From: Rachicladosporium sp. CCFEE 5018
Lineage: Eukaryota > Ascomycota > Dothideomycetes > Cladosporiales > Cladosporiaceae
Assembly: GCA_002077045.2 (NCBI GenBank)
Contig: KZ111148.1
Coordinates: forward strand, 962,791 to 1,026,790
Direction: 5' to 3'
Length of the DNA stretch: 64,000 bases
In this document: positions 36,316 to 47,152 of the stretch, piece by piece
How the letters are laid out: each line of letters begins with the position of its first letter
How positions within the stretch are numbered: position 1 is the first letter of the stretch
Program-made: the position numbers and the translations under genes
Notes under the pieces: model-generated
What the model was told of the DNA's origin: nothing
Database searches by the model: none
Seen by the model: the letters and a program-made list of their open reading frames with translations, nothing else

Positions 36316-37080
36316 GGGACTCCGAAAGTCATGCGATCATGATCGAATGCCTTTGGCATATAGTCACGATCACTTGCGAGCAACCCGAGCGGCTGCAGAC
36401 GCCAGACACCACTCAAAGGTACCCATACGACAGGCTGCGCGTCACGACCTTGCTAACCGGAGCATAGCCGCCACGCGTGTGCGGTCGATATCTAACACAG
36501 ACGATTCCGATTTTACTACCGAGTCTCGGCATAGCGACACGGTCGCGTCAAGCTGACAGCAGTCGCACGATTTCGACCAGAAAATGAGAGATAGTGCAAT
36601 GGGCGCGAGATGTGGTACATGGCTGCTGTGCCGCCTCGCAAACATCAAGGTCACGCGATAGGCCCAACCCAGCACGGTCGGGAAAAGCAATAAGGAAGGT
36701 AGTGGGAATTAGCGTTGGCGTTGGCGGTTTATTCTTCTGCGCAGCCATTTATGTACAGTACATACATGTACAACACCCAATCATGTACACGCTCGCACGA
36801 AAAGCTGGGGCTTCGGCCATGCTCGACATACCTATCGATCACAGCCTTCTGACAGCAGCAGTTACGGTATAAAGACAATGCTAGGAGGTAGACTCACTCC
36901 AGGTTTCAGCCGCGAAGACTGAGGAGCTCCGGGCTCGACTCGACGCGAGCGGTCGGTCAAAATGCTACTCCGACTTGGTGGCCCCCCGGTATGTTGCAGA
37001 GTCGAATGTTCGTGCTGCGAGCTCCTTATTCCTTCGACTGGGTGGCGACGTCCTACAGCCGTCCAATCCTTTTGCCGGCA
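36316..37080. other. Intergenic region between convergent genes
   Basis: About 765 bases with only short frames. A TA-rich patch near 36750-36785 (tacagtacatacatgtaca) forms a small palindrome-like run. No gene is supported. Confidence 0.35.
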
Positions 37081-37701
37081 TCATAAGCCCAGATACCGCT
37101 CAGTAACGCAGACATACCGTTCCAAGCCCAGAGTCTCCAACATCCACGCTGGTGCCTCCGTGTTGTTCCCCGTTGTTGGAAAGCACTCCGGAACCGTCAC
37201 CGCTAGACCACCGCCGTCAAAACATTGCCCCCACAGCCGATCCTCACGAGCAGCAAGAGGCGCTGGCACCGAAAGCACAGGTGGAGGCGAGGGCAGTCGA
37301 ACGTAGTCCTCGCTTTGTTCTTCTGGCATCATCCCCATCAGCATTATGGCGATCATGGTGTAGATACCGAAGAGAAAGGTCCCAGTAGCGATGAATGTGT
37401 TCATTGTGATGATTCGATGGAATGGCGCGTGCGGAAGTTGCAGGGTGTTGCGATCAGAAACTTTGTGGTCCAGAGGTAGGGAAGTGGCCACAGGGTCGGG
37501 GCTTGAGGTACTGAGATGCATAATTACACGTAGGAGCGATCGACTGTGTCTCATTGTGAGTTGACGGGAGCGAATGATCACTGTGTCTTGGTGCCTGCGG
37601 GAGAAATGAGCTTTCAGCGGTGCATACCATGCTCCCTGCAAGGTACTGGGGTCATGGCTAACTTCTCGAGATAGGCCAATCGTGAAACTGCGTAGTATCA
37701 C
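37081..37701 (-). CDS. Possible small membrane protein, unknown
   Basis: Open frame of 206 codons. The first 80 residues read poorly, but from MNTFIATGTFLFGIYTMIAI onward there is a clear membrane helix. An acidic/Pro-rich stretch (PEEQSEDYVRLPSPPPVL) and a C-terminus ending in YVCVTERYLGL follow. The true start may be this internal Met (about 107 aa) or may lie in an upstream exon. No family is recognised. An identical frame is at 48089-48709. Confidence 0.4.
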   Translation of the reverse strand: MILRSFTIGLSREVSHDPSTLQGAWYAPLKAHFSRRHQDTVIIRSRQLTMRHSRSLLRVIMHLSTSSPDPVATSLPLDHKVSDRNTLQLPHAPFHRIITMNTFIATGTFLFGIYTMIAIMLMGMMPEEQSEDYVRLPSPPPVLSVPAPLAAREDRLWGQCFDGGGLAVTVPECFPTTGNNTEAPAWMLETLGLERYVCVTERYLGL

Positions 37702-38356
37702 ACCGGAGGACGATTACTGAGGGATCGTTCCGGCTGGAAGATGCCCGTGTACACGCTATGCTAGGGTTGAGGTAAGAAGCGATAACGGTTCCGTGCGCTT
37801 GAGGTCCATGAAAGGTCCTGACTCAGTTGATTTATTCGAACCCACCAGCTTTCGGTCTTTCTGCATTGGCATCGATCCTTCACTCTCTGCCTCTGCCAGG
37901 CGCCTCGATCGTCGCTGTCGTCACTTGCCCGATGTCTGGCTGCTGATCCATTCTGATACACCGAGGGTATAGCCTCGCAAACCGCCCGTCGGTCCTCAAG
38001 TCCTCCCTTGGGTCGCTACTTCCTCACAACTACTTGCTTCCGGTGCTCCTTCCTCGCCGATTCGCCCTCGCGGTCGCAAGCGCAGTGGTTCGCTTGTGCG
38101 CGAGCTAGTGGCTGTCGACTTCCTTCTTTGAACCTCTCGACTTCACGTCGGACGCCAACGGAAGCAGGCGAAAACAGGCGAGGGGTCTGTGCTCGAAGTG
38201 AATTGAAGTGAGTGCTCGTGCTACAATTCTGCACCGCTTGGTGGTGTCATCTTGCGGACAACTAGGTATCACGTATTATGAGTGGCCGTGTGTGAGCTCG
38301 GGTATCAGTCGCGAGATTGACGAGAGCTTCCCTCGATGCACTTGATAGCTCTGACT
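37702..38356. other. Intergenic region
   Basis: About 650 bases between two minus-strand genes with no supported coding content. It likely holds the promoter of the small membrane protein and the 3' region of the TIM-like gene. Confidence 0.35.
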
Positions 38357-39127
38357 TTACTTCATCTCCCCGATGACCTTCTCCAAGTTCTTGATGTCAT
38401 GCGCAAACCTTCCCAAGAATAGCCCATCCACACCTTCCTTGAGCGCCTCGAACGTTCCAGGTCCAGCACTGCCTCCATACAAGATCCTCACCCTGCCCTG
38501 TCTGCCCTTCACTAGCTCGCGTAGACTCTGCGTCACAGCCACAACATGATCTGCTCCAGCTGGCTCGCTCGCACCAATAGCCCACACCGGCTCATAGGCC
38601 AGTATGACGTCCGTAGTATCTGGAATTCCTGACAGTGCGGCAATGATTTGCGGCTTGCACTCACTGACCGCTAAGCCAACAGCTTGCGAGGCGATGGAAG
38701 AACGTGACTTTTCGCCGATGCAAACCAGTGGCGTCATGCCGTTCCGCACAATCGCTGCAGCTTTGGCAGCCACAGTCTTGTCCGTCTCGCCGAACAGGGC
38801 TCTTCGCTCCGCGTGCCCAATCTCAACGATCTTCACGCCAGCTTGAGCCAGTACCACGGGTGAGATTTCGCCCGTGAACGCTCCTTTGTCCTCGGAGTGG
38901 CAGTCCTGGGCTCCAAGCCAGATGGAGGTGGAGGCCAGCTTCTCGGCTGAAGGTAGGAGTGTGACGAAGTCGGGTATGACGAAGAAATCTATGTTGGCGG
39001 CATCTGCCGCTGAACTGAGAGGGGCAACAGAGGAGACGTAGCTGTTGGTGGACGGGAGGTCGAGGTACATCTTCAAGGAAGCGCCGAGGAGGCGTTTCTC
39101 CCGGGGAGCATCTGAGAGGGGAGGCAT
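38357..39127 (-). CDS. Triosephosphate-isomerase-family enzyme (paralogue type)
   Basis: TIM-barrel sugar-phosphate isomerase, 256 aa, without introns. Catalytic features seen: Lys19 in GASLKM, His105 in EIGHAERR, the general base Glu179 in AYEPVWAIG, and the phosphate-binding YGGS near 217-220. The Asn that normally precedes the Lys by two positions (GGNxK in glycolytic enzymes) is Ser17 here, and the usual Ser after the catalytic His is Ala. As far as I recall, Ser at the first position is typical of bacterial tetrulose-phosphate isomerases of erythritol pathways (EryH/LerI type), so this may not be the glycolytic enzyme. It lies head to head with MTHFR across 776 bases. Confidence 0.85.
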   Translation of the reverse strand: MPPLSDAPREKRLLGASLKMYLDLPSTNSYVSSVAPLSSAADAANIDFFVIPDFVTLLPSAEKLASTSIWLGAQDCHSEDKGAFTGEISPVVLAQAGVKIVEIGHAERRALFGETDKTVAAKAAAIVRNGMTPLVCIGEKSRSSIASQAVGLAVSECKPQIIAALSGIPDTTDVILAYEPVWAIGASEPAGADHVVAVTQSLRELVKGRQGRVRILYGGSAGPGTFEALKEGVDGLFLGRFAHDIKNLEKVIGEMK

Positions 39128-39903
39128 CGTACGGGAGACTGGGTGGCCGTTTCGATCCGCACTCCAGCGGTCCTCAGCGTTGCTTTAGATCCTCTACAAT
39201 CGGCTGCAGAAGGCAAGGTTGACTCTATCAAGCAAGTCGTGTCGTATGTCGGGGTTCTCAGCGCTACAACGATACTGCGGGCCAAGCGGATGCCAGCGGA
39301 TGCGTGTCAGGTCGATGGTAGGCTTGCAGCGAGCCAGATCATATACAATGACAGAGACTACTAGTATATGCTACCGCCTGCTCATATAGGCAAGTTGTCA
39401 AGATCTCACTGTCGTCGATGGTACCTGACAAGGTTCCCCGCGGGCCCGAACTCCGATCGCCGCGTTGTGGGGGAGGGCTTGAGGAATTTATGTCGATGAA
39501 GGCATGAAGAAAGGCAGACTTGACCTCACTGTATGACCGCTTGCCTCACTTTGACAACTACATTCCAGACCAAGAGTGATAATGGCATTGTACAACGGAC
39601 AAGAGCTTGCGAACCATAAGGGCTTCTCGGACATCTGAAGTCGTCAACTTTGTCGGTCTTACGTTCGGCGTTTTGTTTTGAGTGGCCATCGTCAACGACA
39701 AGAAACGTGAAAAAGTAGTTGTGAGTACTCTATATCATTGCTGTTGCGAGTCTGCGGCGACAATGACCATCTGTGCTGACTGAAGGTAGCAAGACTGATC
39801 CCTACCTCCCATCTCCGTTGTCATCCACCTGAGGCAACTGCCCATATACCAGGATTCACCACAAGATCCAAGCGTCTACTGAGGGTACAGGCAAGAAGCA
39901 AAG
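39128..39903. promoter_or_regulatory. Shared upstream region of TIM-like gene and MTHFR
   Basis: 776 bases between divergently transcribed genes, with no coding frame supported. It probably contains both promoters. A GC-rich patch lies at 39436-39456 (ttccccgcgggcccgaactcc). The region is repeated at 50136-50911. Confidence 0.4.
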
Positions 39904-41874
39904 ATGCATATTACGAAGAAGCTCGCGGCGTCTCACGCCAAAGGCGAACCAACCTATTCCTTCGAATTCTTCCCGCCGAAGACCTCTCAAGGCGTGCAGA
40001 ATTTGTACGATCGCATGGATCGTATGCACGGCTTTGGACCAGCCTTCATCGACATCACTTGGGGCGCCGGGGGACGCCATTCTCAACTAACATGCGAGAT
40101 GGTCAAGGTAGCTCAGTCTGTATACGGCCTAGAGACTTGCATGCACCTCACCTGCACGGACATGGAGACGAGTAAAATTGACGAAGCACTGAAAGAAGCC
40201 TACAATTCTGGCTGCACAAACATACTCGCATTAAGGGGAGACCCGCCAAGAGAGCAGGAGAAGTGGGAGCAGGCTGAGGGTGGGTTTCGGTACGCGAGGG
40301 ATCTGATCAAGTACATCAAGACGAACTACGGCGATCACTTCGACATTGGGGTTGCAGGCTATCCTGAGGGCTGCGATGAGACCACAGGCTCAGAGGAGCA
40401 TATCCCTTACTTGAAGGAGAAGATTGACGCTGGTGGCACCTTCATTGTCACCCAAATGTGCTACGATGCGGACATCTTCATCGACTGGGTGCATCGATGC
40501 CATGCTGCTGGCATACCCGAGAGCGTGCCCATCATTCCCGGCATCATGCCAATTCATACACACGCCTCGTTCATGCGTCGCGCAACCTGGACGCAATGCC
40601 ATATCCCTCCAGAGTGGCATGAAAAGCTTGAACCGGTGAAGAACGATGATGTGTCTGTCCGCGAGGTCGGCAAAGAGCTTGTGGCAGACTTCTGTCGGCG
40701 TGTGCTCGATTCTGGGACGACGATGCATCTCCACTTTTACACCATGAACTTGGCGGTTGCAACACGCATGGTACTTGAGGAGCTCGCGGTCACTCCACCT
40801 TCAAATGAGCATAACCCCTTGCTGAAGCCTCTCCCATGGCGACAGTCACTCGGTCTCAATCGACGAGATGAGAACGTACGGCCTATCTTCTGGCGCAATC
40901 GCAATCGTTCCTACGTGGCTCGCACGCAAGACTGGGACGAGTTTCCCAACGGGCGATGGGGTGACTCTCGCTCACCTGCATTCGGCGAGCTTGATACATA
41001 TGGCGTTGGCTTGAAAGGCACCAACGAAGAGAACCGGAAGCTTTGGGGATCCCCGGAATCCAATCGTGACATTGCAGACCTCTTCGTTGGCTACATGAAA
41101 GGCAGCGTGAAGTCATTGCCCTGGAGTGAAGCGCCCATCAACACTGAGGCGAACGTGCTGCAGTCCGATCTCATTGACCTCAATGGCCGGGGACTGCTGA
41201 CGATCAATTCCCAGCCTGCTGTCGACGGCGCGAAGAGCAATCACCAAGACTATGGCTGGGGACCGAAGAACGGATATGTGTACCAGAAGGCCTACCTCGA
41301 GGTGCTCGTACACCCTAATCTCATCGACACTGTCATCTCACGCATGGAGAGGGATGAAGACATCACGTACTACGCTGTCAACTCCTCTGGCTCGCTAAGG
41401 ACGAACGTGCCCGTTGACTGTGGGCCGAACGCGGTCACATGGGGTGTCTTCCCCGGCAAGGAGATCGTGCAGCCGACGATCGTAGAGACTGTATCCTTCC
41501 TCGCCTGGCGGGATGAGTTCTACCATCTCGGCTCAGAGTGGGCCAAATGCTACGCCGAAGGCAGCGCTAGCAAGACGCTCATCAAGGACGTTGTCGACAA
41601 CTGGTACCTAGTCAACATCGTGCACAACGACTTCAGGCAAGCTAGAGGCATCTTCCCGCTGTTCGAGGGTCTGAGTGCGCCGGGCTTGAGTGTCACGGAG
41701 CAGGCGAACGGGAACGGCTACGTCAATGGCCACGTCAACGGTGGCGCAGAGAACTCGGATCTTTCATTCCGCAAGAAACCCGAGACCAACGGAGTCTATG
41801 ACGGAAACAACGCTGTCAATGGCGCTGACCACGCTAATATGACGAACGGGCAGAACGGCGAGGTCGAGGCTTGA
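39904..41874 (+). CDS. MET13: Methylenetetrahydrofolate reductase
   Basis: Reduces 5,10-methylene-THF to 5-methyl-THF, the methyl donor for methionine synthesis, in the cytosol. Single exon, 656 aa. The N-terminal FAD-binding barrel (about 1-300) shows SFEFFPPKT with the conserved Glu, FIDITWGAGG, LTCTD, NILALRGDPP, GVAGYPEG and PIIPGIMPI. A linker rich in Trp/Arg (about 305-380) leads into the C-terminal regulatory domain, which in eukaryotes binds S-adenosylmethionine; it contains NSSGSLRTNVPVDCGPNAVT and FLAWRDEFYHLGSEWAKCY. The last 60 residues are an Asn/Gly-rich tail (NGNGYVNGHVNGG). The N-terminus resembles yeast Met13 more than Met12, by recollection. The start follows a long non-coding leader. 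Confidence 0.95.
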   Translation: MHITKKLAASHAKGEPTYSFEFFPPKTSQGVQNLYDRMDRMHGFGPAFIDITWGAGGRHSQLTCEMVKVAQSVYGLETCMHLTCTDMETSKIDEALKEAYNSGCTNILALRGDPPREQEKWEQAEGGFRYARDLIKYIKTNYGDHFDIGVAGYPEGCDETTGSEEHIPYLKEKIDAGGTFIVTQMCYDADIFIDWVHRCHAAGIPESVPIIPGIMPIHTHASFMRRATWTQCHIPPEWHEKLEPVKNDDVSVREVGKELVADFCRRVLDSGTTMHLHFYTMNLAVATRMVLEELAVTPPSNEHNPLLKPLPWRQSLGLNRRDENVRPIFWRNRNRSYVARTQDWDEFPNGRWGDSRSPAFGELDTYGVGLKGTNEENRKLWGSPESNRDIADLFVGYMKGSVKSLPWSEAPINTEANVLQSDLIDLNGRGLLTINSQPAVDGAKSNHQDYGWGPKNGYVYQKAYLEVLVHPNLIDTVISRMERDEDITYYAVNSSGSLRTNVPVDCGPNAVTWGVFPGKEIVQPTIVETVSFLAWRDEFYHLGSEWAKCYAEGSASKTLIKDVVDNWYLVNIVHNDFRQARGIFPLFEGLSAPGLSVTEQANGNGYVNGHVNGGAENSDLSFRKKPETNGVYDGNNAVNGADHANMTNGQNGEVEA

Positions 41875-42809
41875 TGAGATACGGAGGATAACGAGCACAT
41901 GATTAAATGGCTTCAACGGCAGCATATACAATACATGCGCAGTGCATGTGCCGGAGGCCGGCTCTTCAACAGGAGATTCAACAGAACGGCTGTTCTACTG
42001 CACTGGCGGGATCGATCCTCGACATACGAGGATGTTGCGTTCAATGGCGTTCATTTGGCGGAATGGAACGGGCAACGGAAAAGCGAAGATACCCCATTCA
42101 ACAGGGCGTGGCTGGGTGGTTGGCGTTGCATTGCTTTTTATATGAGAGCATGAGCGGCATTGTAACTGCTCGCATTGAAACAATAGCTGCCAAGCGAAGG
42201 CTTGTGCAGGCTTGGTGTCAAGGCTTGGTGCTGTCACCAATTTGGTCCTTGCCCATCTTGACTTCACCCACTTTCTCAGAGTAATCGATGGCAGTACTTC
42301 TTGATGTCGTGACCTTTCCACTGTCCTTACGTCTCTCGCCATTCCCTTCGGTTTGAATATGACTGTTCTCCCATGCTGTAGAAGTACTATAAGTGTGAGT
42401 TGCAAAGGACTACCGGATGGCGTTGCCATCGAGCATCTGGACCGAGTCAATGCCGAACTCTAATCGGGAAGCCATGTGCTTCTCCTCTTTTCCTCACTCG
42501 CTTACTTTGACCTCACTTCTCAGCTCTTGTACGCGAGTGCTTGATCCCTTTCAATCCGTCGTTGTCTGTTACTTAATCTTTTACATAGCATTGATATTCA
42601 GTGTAGCATCTCATGGACTTTCGAACCGAGTTCTTCTGCCTACTACTCAAGTCGATAAGATAGACCGAGGCTCAAGTCGTTGAATATACGCATTCAACGC
42701 TGGCATTATCAATTATCCAAGCTTGGAACCAGACGCACAACTACTCGTCCTGGCCAGAGAACAACTTCGAGAACCTCAACATTGAGTGCTCACGAGCAAC
42801 GCAGCTACC
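41875..42809. other. Intergenic region and permease leader
   Basis: About 930 bases between two plus-strand genes. Frames here are short and unconvincing. The last 300 bases are C/T-rich with few ATGs, consistent with the promoter and leader of the permease. Repeated at 52883-53817. Confidence 0.4.
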
Positions 42810-44533
42810 ATGGAGAACTCGCCCACGCACGTAGCTGACGATGCCACACTTGCCCTTCTCGGCAAAAAGCAAGTCCTCAAACGTCGCTTCGCTTTCATCT
42901 CCCTCTTCGGCTTCGCAGTCTGTGAGCTGATTACGTGGGAGACTGTCCTTGCGCTCTTCGCTCAAGCCTTCTCGAATGGCGGGCCAGCGGGCGCTATCTA
43001 CGGCTTTATGATCGCCTGGGCGTCGACTCTGTCAGTCTACACGGTGATATCGGAACTAGCTAGCATGGCGCCTATCGCGGGTGGACAGTACTACTGGGTT
43101 TATATGCTCGCCCCAGCGAAGTACAAGACCATTGGCAGCTATGTCATTGGTTGGCTGACGAGTCTTGCCTGGATCGCCACAGTCGCCACGGAGACGTTGT
43201 TCGCTGGAACGATCATCCAAGGCATCATGGTGCTTGACTACCCTGGCTACGACAACAAAGCTTGGGAAGGCACGCTACTCACTTGGGCAGTCATCGCGGG
43301 CTGCATCTTCGTCAACGTTATCATTCCCGCGTGGCTGCCACGATTCGAGGTGTTCATTCTCGTCTTTCATATCGCAGGCTTCATCGCGATATTGGTCACG
43401 CTCCTTGTCATGACGCCGGAGCTGGGTACCAATGCCAGTGTGTGGCAGACATCGCTCAATGAAGGTGGCTGGCCAACGCAAGGTCTGTCTTACTGTGTCG
43501 GCTTTCTCGGGAACGTTGCAACATTTGTTGGTGCTGATGCGAGTGTACATCTCGCTGAGGAAGTCTCCAACGCCGCGCTGAACATCCCTCGAGCGATCCT
43601 AGGAGCTATGCTGATCAACGGCGCGGTTGGCTTCGCCATGATGGTCACGATTCTGTACTGCGTGGGCGATGTGAAGAGCGTACTGGAGACGGCTACCGGC
43701 TTTCCATTCATCCAGGTCTTTGCCAATAGCACAAATAACATTGCCGGAGCGTCAGTCATGGCGGCAGTAGTGCTGGCACTGACTTGGTCTTGTGCGATCG
43801 GTATCACTACGACCGCCAGCAGAATGACCTGGTCGTTTGCGAGAGACAACGGGCTGCCGGGATCGAGATGGCTGAGCCGAGTCAATACCAGGACAAGGGT
43901 GCCCGTGAACGCAGTTCTGGCTGTGACAGCATGTGCGGCGTTACTGACATTAATCTACGTGAGTTCGCGTGAGGCTCCCTTACCAACATCATGCAAGTTG
44001 CTAATGTGTGCCAGATCGGCTCCTACACCGCCTTCAACGATGTGATCTCGCTCACCATCACGGGCTTCTACGGCTCCTACTTCCTGCCCGCAGCGCTCCT
44101 CCTTTACCACCGCATCAAAGGCAATGTCCTTCCACGCGGCAGCGCTGTCAGGTCCGCGAGCCTACCCAACGAAAAGACCACCGCCGATGCCGAGATCTTC
44201 GCTAGCCATTACGACCAGCCCACCCTCAACCCTCTACAAGCAAGCGTTATCTCTACGCCGTTGATCTGGGGTCCATGGCATATTCCCGGCATTTTTGGCA
44301 TCATTAACAACGCATACGCTTGTACCTATATGGTATTCGTGATCTTCTGGTCAGTCTGGCCGCCTGAGACACCTGTGGATGCTGGTACGATGAACTACAG
44401 TGTTGTTGTGACGGGTGGCGTGATGATCTTGAGTGCAATTTGGTACTTTGTGAGGGCCAAGAAGATATATAGAGGGCCGTTGATCGATGAAGGGGTTGTG
44501 GAGGTGATGGCTGGTGGAACTCCCGGGAAGTGA
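42810..44533 (+). CDS. GABA/amino-acid permease (APC family)
   Basis: Proton-coupled amino-acid or GABA transporter of the APC superfamily, expected in the plasma or vacuolar membrane. Exons 42810-43958 and 44015-44533 (56-nt intron, GTGAGT donor) give 555 aa. The ATG at 42810 is preferred; an upstream in-frame GTG is not needed. About twelve hydrophobic segments are visible. Family signatures include RRFAFISLFGFAVCELITWE near the start, the segment SELASMAPIAGGQYYWVYML and SRMTWSFARDNGLPGSRWLS before the intron. This pattern matches the Uga4-like GABA and choline permeases of fungi. The substrate cannot be fixed from sequence. Confidence 0.9.
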
Positions 44534-44734
44534 CGGCATTTGGCGGGAGGATAGAGTGGCGATCTGGTGCATTTGTGAGAGCTGTGATGGCTTTTCTTGA
44601 CTGTGGGATGCTAGAAATATGTAGTCTCGATATCCACACGGCAGATGTGCAAGGAGAAACTCGGGCTGAGACATTATCGAGATTATGAATGGACCTGGCA
44701 CTGCTTGTGCGATCCCCAATATATGACGCTAAGA

Positions 44735-45627
44735 TCAGCCGGATAGTGACAAATGTGTGTTCTCTGTAAGTTCAAAAATTCTCCGCTGCTCTACTTTGCG
44801 ATTTAGTCGTGGGTCACATTTGGCGTGCTGATTGTCCGAATAGATCGTGTAGTTCGCAGCCACATCTGAGCGCACCCATGTCTTTCGCCGTTGCTCGGTC
44901 AAGTCCAAAAGTGTGCAAGGCTCACTGAAGTCGAAACATCTCACGTCTGTGCTCGTCCACCGGAGCCGGTAACCGTGTACCTGTAGTAGCCGAAGGTTCT
45001 CGCCTGCGGAGCAAATAGAGACCGACCCTACTGCTCTGCCTACAGTATACCGTGACGAGGCAGTGGACGGCATCTTCAAACGTGCACGGGGAAGCCCCGA
45101 TACGCACGCGCTGACGTCGCCTAGTGATGGCTGAACGCCGCCACGGCATTGGCTTGCCGCTGCGCACTAGCTATGCGGGATCCTCGCCAGAGCAGCCGGG
45201 ACGCAGCTACTGGACGTGTGTGGATCTCTTCGATCGTGTCAACGTCCGGGTCTGTAGAACGGCTCAGCGCCAGTCGCCTGGCGATCAGTCGAATTGTCTG
45301 ACGTTGTGCCTAGAGCGCGCGGTAGGCAATACGTCCAGACCGTTTGACCTGCCTGCACTGCTCTCGAAGCAGCCCAGGGTACTCATGTCCAGGCCGGCTC
45401 CGAACTGGAGAACCTCGACCATCTCCCAGGCAGCTGCTCGGCACGGAGCCATAGTGGCGTCGGTCGAGTCTCTGCATGCGTCCATCGAGTTGCGCGTACT
45501 TGTAAGCGATGCCTCCCGATCCTGCCAATCCGTAATTTGGAATATGTACAGCATTTGTTGGATGTCCGCTTTGTTTCCTTCTTGCATCTTCAGCAGAAGC
45601 TAGGTACTTGCAAGCTTGCATTTTCAA
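44735..45627 (-). pseudogene. Broken coding-like frames, possible gene relic
   Basis: Several minus-strand frames read coding-like but do not join cleanly. One runs 45310-45627 and ends at a TAG (45310-45312), after which the same frame stays open for about 60 more codons (AQRQTIRLIARRLALSRSTD and onward) to about 45122. A second frame, 45285-45587, includes ADIQQMLYIFQITDWQDREA. A third, 44735-45079, includes YRLRWTSTDVRCFDFSEPCT. No domain is recognised. This may be a decayed gene, a gene with many small exons that I could not resolve, or chance. Repeated at 55743-56635. Confidence 0.25.
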
Positions 45628-45811
45628 TGAGGTTGTAATGTAAACTTTGCTTGTGTACCACAGTCGCGAGCTAAAACGTTAGCATGACCCGGTGGCCTGG
45701 GACTTGACTCCTTAATTCGAATCTTCTTTCATCTTCATCCTGTCCTTCACCCTGGCGGTGTTCCGTATGTTACGAAGGAACCTAGCATCAACGGACAGGA
45801 TAGCTAGCTAT

Positions 45812-47012
45812 TCACCTGCTGCCTCTCTGTGGCTTCCTGCCATAGGCGACGTATCTGCAGGACGTCAGTCGTAACAAGAAGAGCGTGGAAGGCGAGCATA
45901 CATCCTGTAGTACAGTCTCAAGGAATGGTTCGACATCTCTCCGCGGATCCGGTCTACTAGCTCCGCAACAGCGCGTTGCCCTGATGCCCCGAACGCCACT
46001 GCAAACGGATGCAGCGACCACGAGTGGATCATCTTGAGGAGATTATCTTGGATGTGGTCTCCGAGAGGGTGTGCTGCTCGAGGATTAGCAGATGTCGTAT
46101 AGGCAGCAAGTGGTTGACCAGCACGGCATACATTCATGCCAGTCGCCAATGCGCGCCGTTATCACCTCAGTCTCAATGTCTGCGAAACCTGCCGTCCGCA
46201 GCAGTCCCTCAAGGCGTGGGCCGAGGTCATGGTACCTGTCACGGTCTTGGAGGCTTCGCTTATACCTGTTCCACCAGCTGTCCAGCATGGGGTAACCACG
46301 CACGTTTCCGGCTTCCGACTGAAACAGATAGTGTGGTTCTAACAACTGCAGGTAGCCACCAGGCTGGAGCATCTCTTTGAGTTCCCGAATCATGCCCGGC
46401 CAACGACGAATGTTTATGCCTTCTGCGATGCAACTGCAATTGATGAGCTTGAAGGTCTGCTGCCGCAAGACGGAATGACGAAAGAGGCCGTTCAGATTCC
46501 ATCGGACCCGGTCGAATTGCTCGGCGGCCACCGTGGCAGGTAGGTCTTCGTCGCTATCAGAGCGGCCAGTGTGGACATCGATTCCGGTGACCTTGGATTG
46601 ACATGAGTGTTCTCCTTGCGATATCACGGTATCACTGACGCCACCTACTCACATAGGGCTCTTCGTGATCCTTCAATACCCGATCGATCCAGGCACCGCT
46701 GCCAAAGCCACAGTCGAGCACAGATTCGCCGTTAAGACTGTCTTCTTCACTGTCCTGAAGCGGCTCAGGCAAATATGCTTGGTCCCGCAGGTGAAAGACA
46801 AGCTCTTCAAATTTGTCTAGTCGTTGCTCTTCATGCTGCGAGGTCAATCAGTGGTGATCATGAGTCCTACCCACGTTTCGAAGTGCTTAACGGCATGGAC
46901 ATACCTCGTCGACAGGTGAGAAGTTGATGCCGTGTCCGATGCCGAAAGCAGAGTATTCTCTACCGTATCGCTCGACTATGCTTTCGTTCCTTGGCTGTGC
47001 TGTGGTAGACAT
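45812..47012 (-). CDS. SAM-dependent methyltransferase, LaeA/UMTA-like
   Basis: Class I methyltransferase of the large fungal group that includes LaeA and secondary-metabolite enzymes. Five exons in transcript order, all phase-consistent: 46905-47012, 46653-46835, 46132-46591, 45902-46076 and 45812-45854, with introns of 47-69 nt, giving 322 aa. The N-terminus MSTTAQPRNESIVERYGREY includes the variable region before the fold. Motif I (VLDCGFGSGAWI, about 75-86) binds SAM. Later landmarks are MIRELKEMLQPGGYLQLLEP and the end IYVAYGRKP, common in the family. Substrate is unknown and no secondary-metabolite cluster is around it. The start lies only 40 bases from the gap. Confidence 0.85.
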
Positions 47013-47052
47013 GATATCGAACACACGTCAGCCACATCCAGAATATGGAAAG

Positions 47053-47152
47053 NNNNNNNNNNNNNNNNNNNNNNNNNNNNNNNNNNNNNNNNNNNNNNNN
47101 NNNNNNNNNNNNNNNNNNNNNNNNNNNNNNNNNNNNNNNNNNNNNNNNNNNN
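47053..47152. other. Assembly gap 2 (100 N)
   Basis: Exactly 100 unknown bases. Sequence left of it (36145-47052) restarts right of it (47153-58060), so the placeholder most likely hides a contig overlap of about 10.9 kb rather than missing DNA. Confidence 0.99.

Larger units (their letters stand above)
36145..47052. repeat. First copy of a 10908-bp block repeated across gap 2
   Basis: Matches 47153-58060 at a constant offset of 11008 without visible insertions or deletions. It ends at the base before the second 100-N gap. Only five substitutions are seen, at 46790, 46843, 46888, 46917 and 46938, all within the last 263 bases. The block carries the end of the type I membrane protein, the small membrane protein, the TIM-like enzyme, MTHFR, the permease and the methyltransferase. 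As at gap 1, this is the signature of unmerged overlapping contigs. Confidence 0.95.

Noticed and set aside
43490..43885. 131-codon minus-strand frame in the permease
   Set aside because: It is a shadow of membrane-segment codons; the permease reading is strongly supported.
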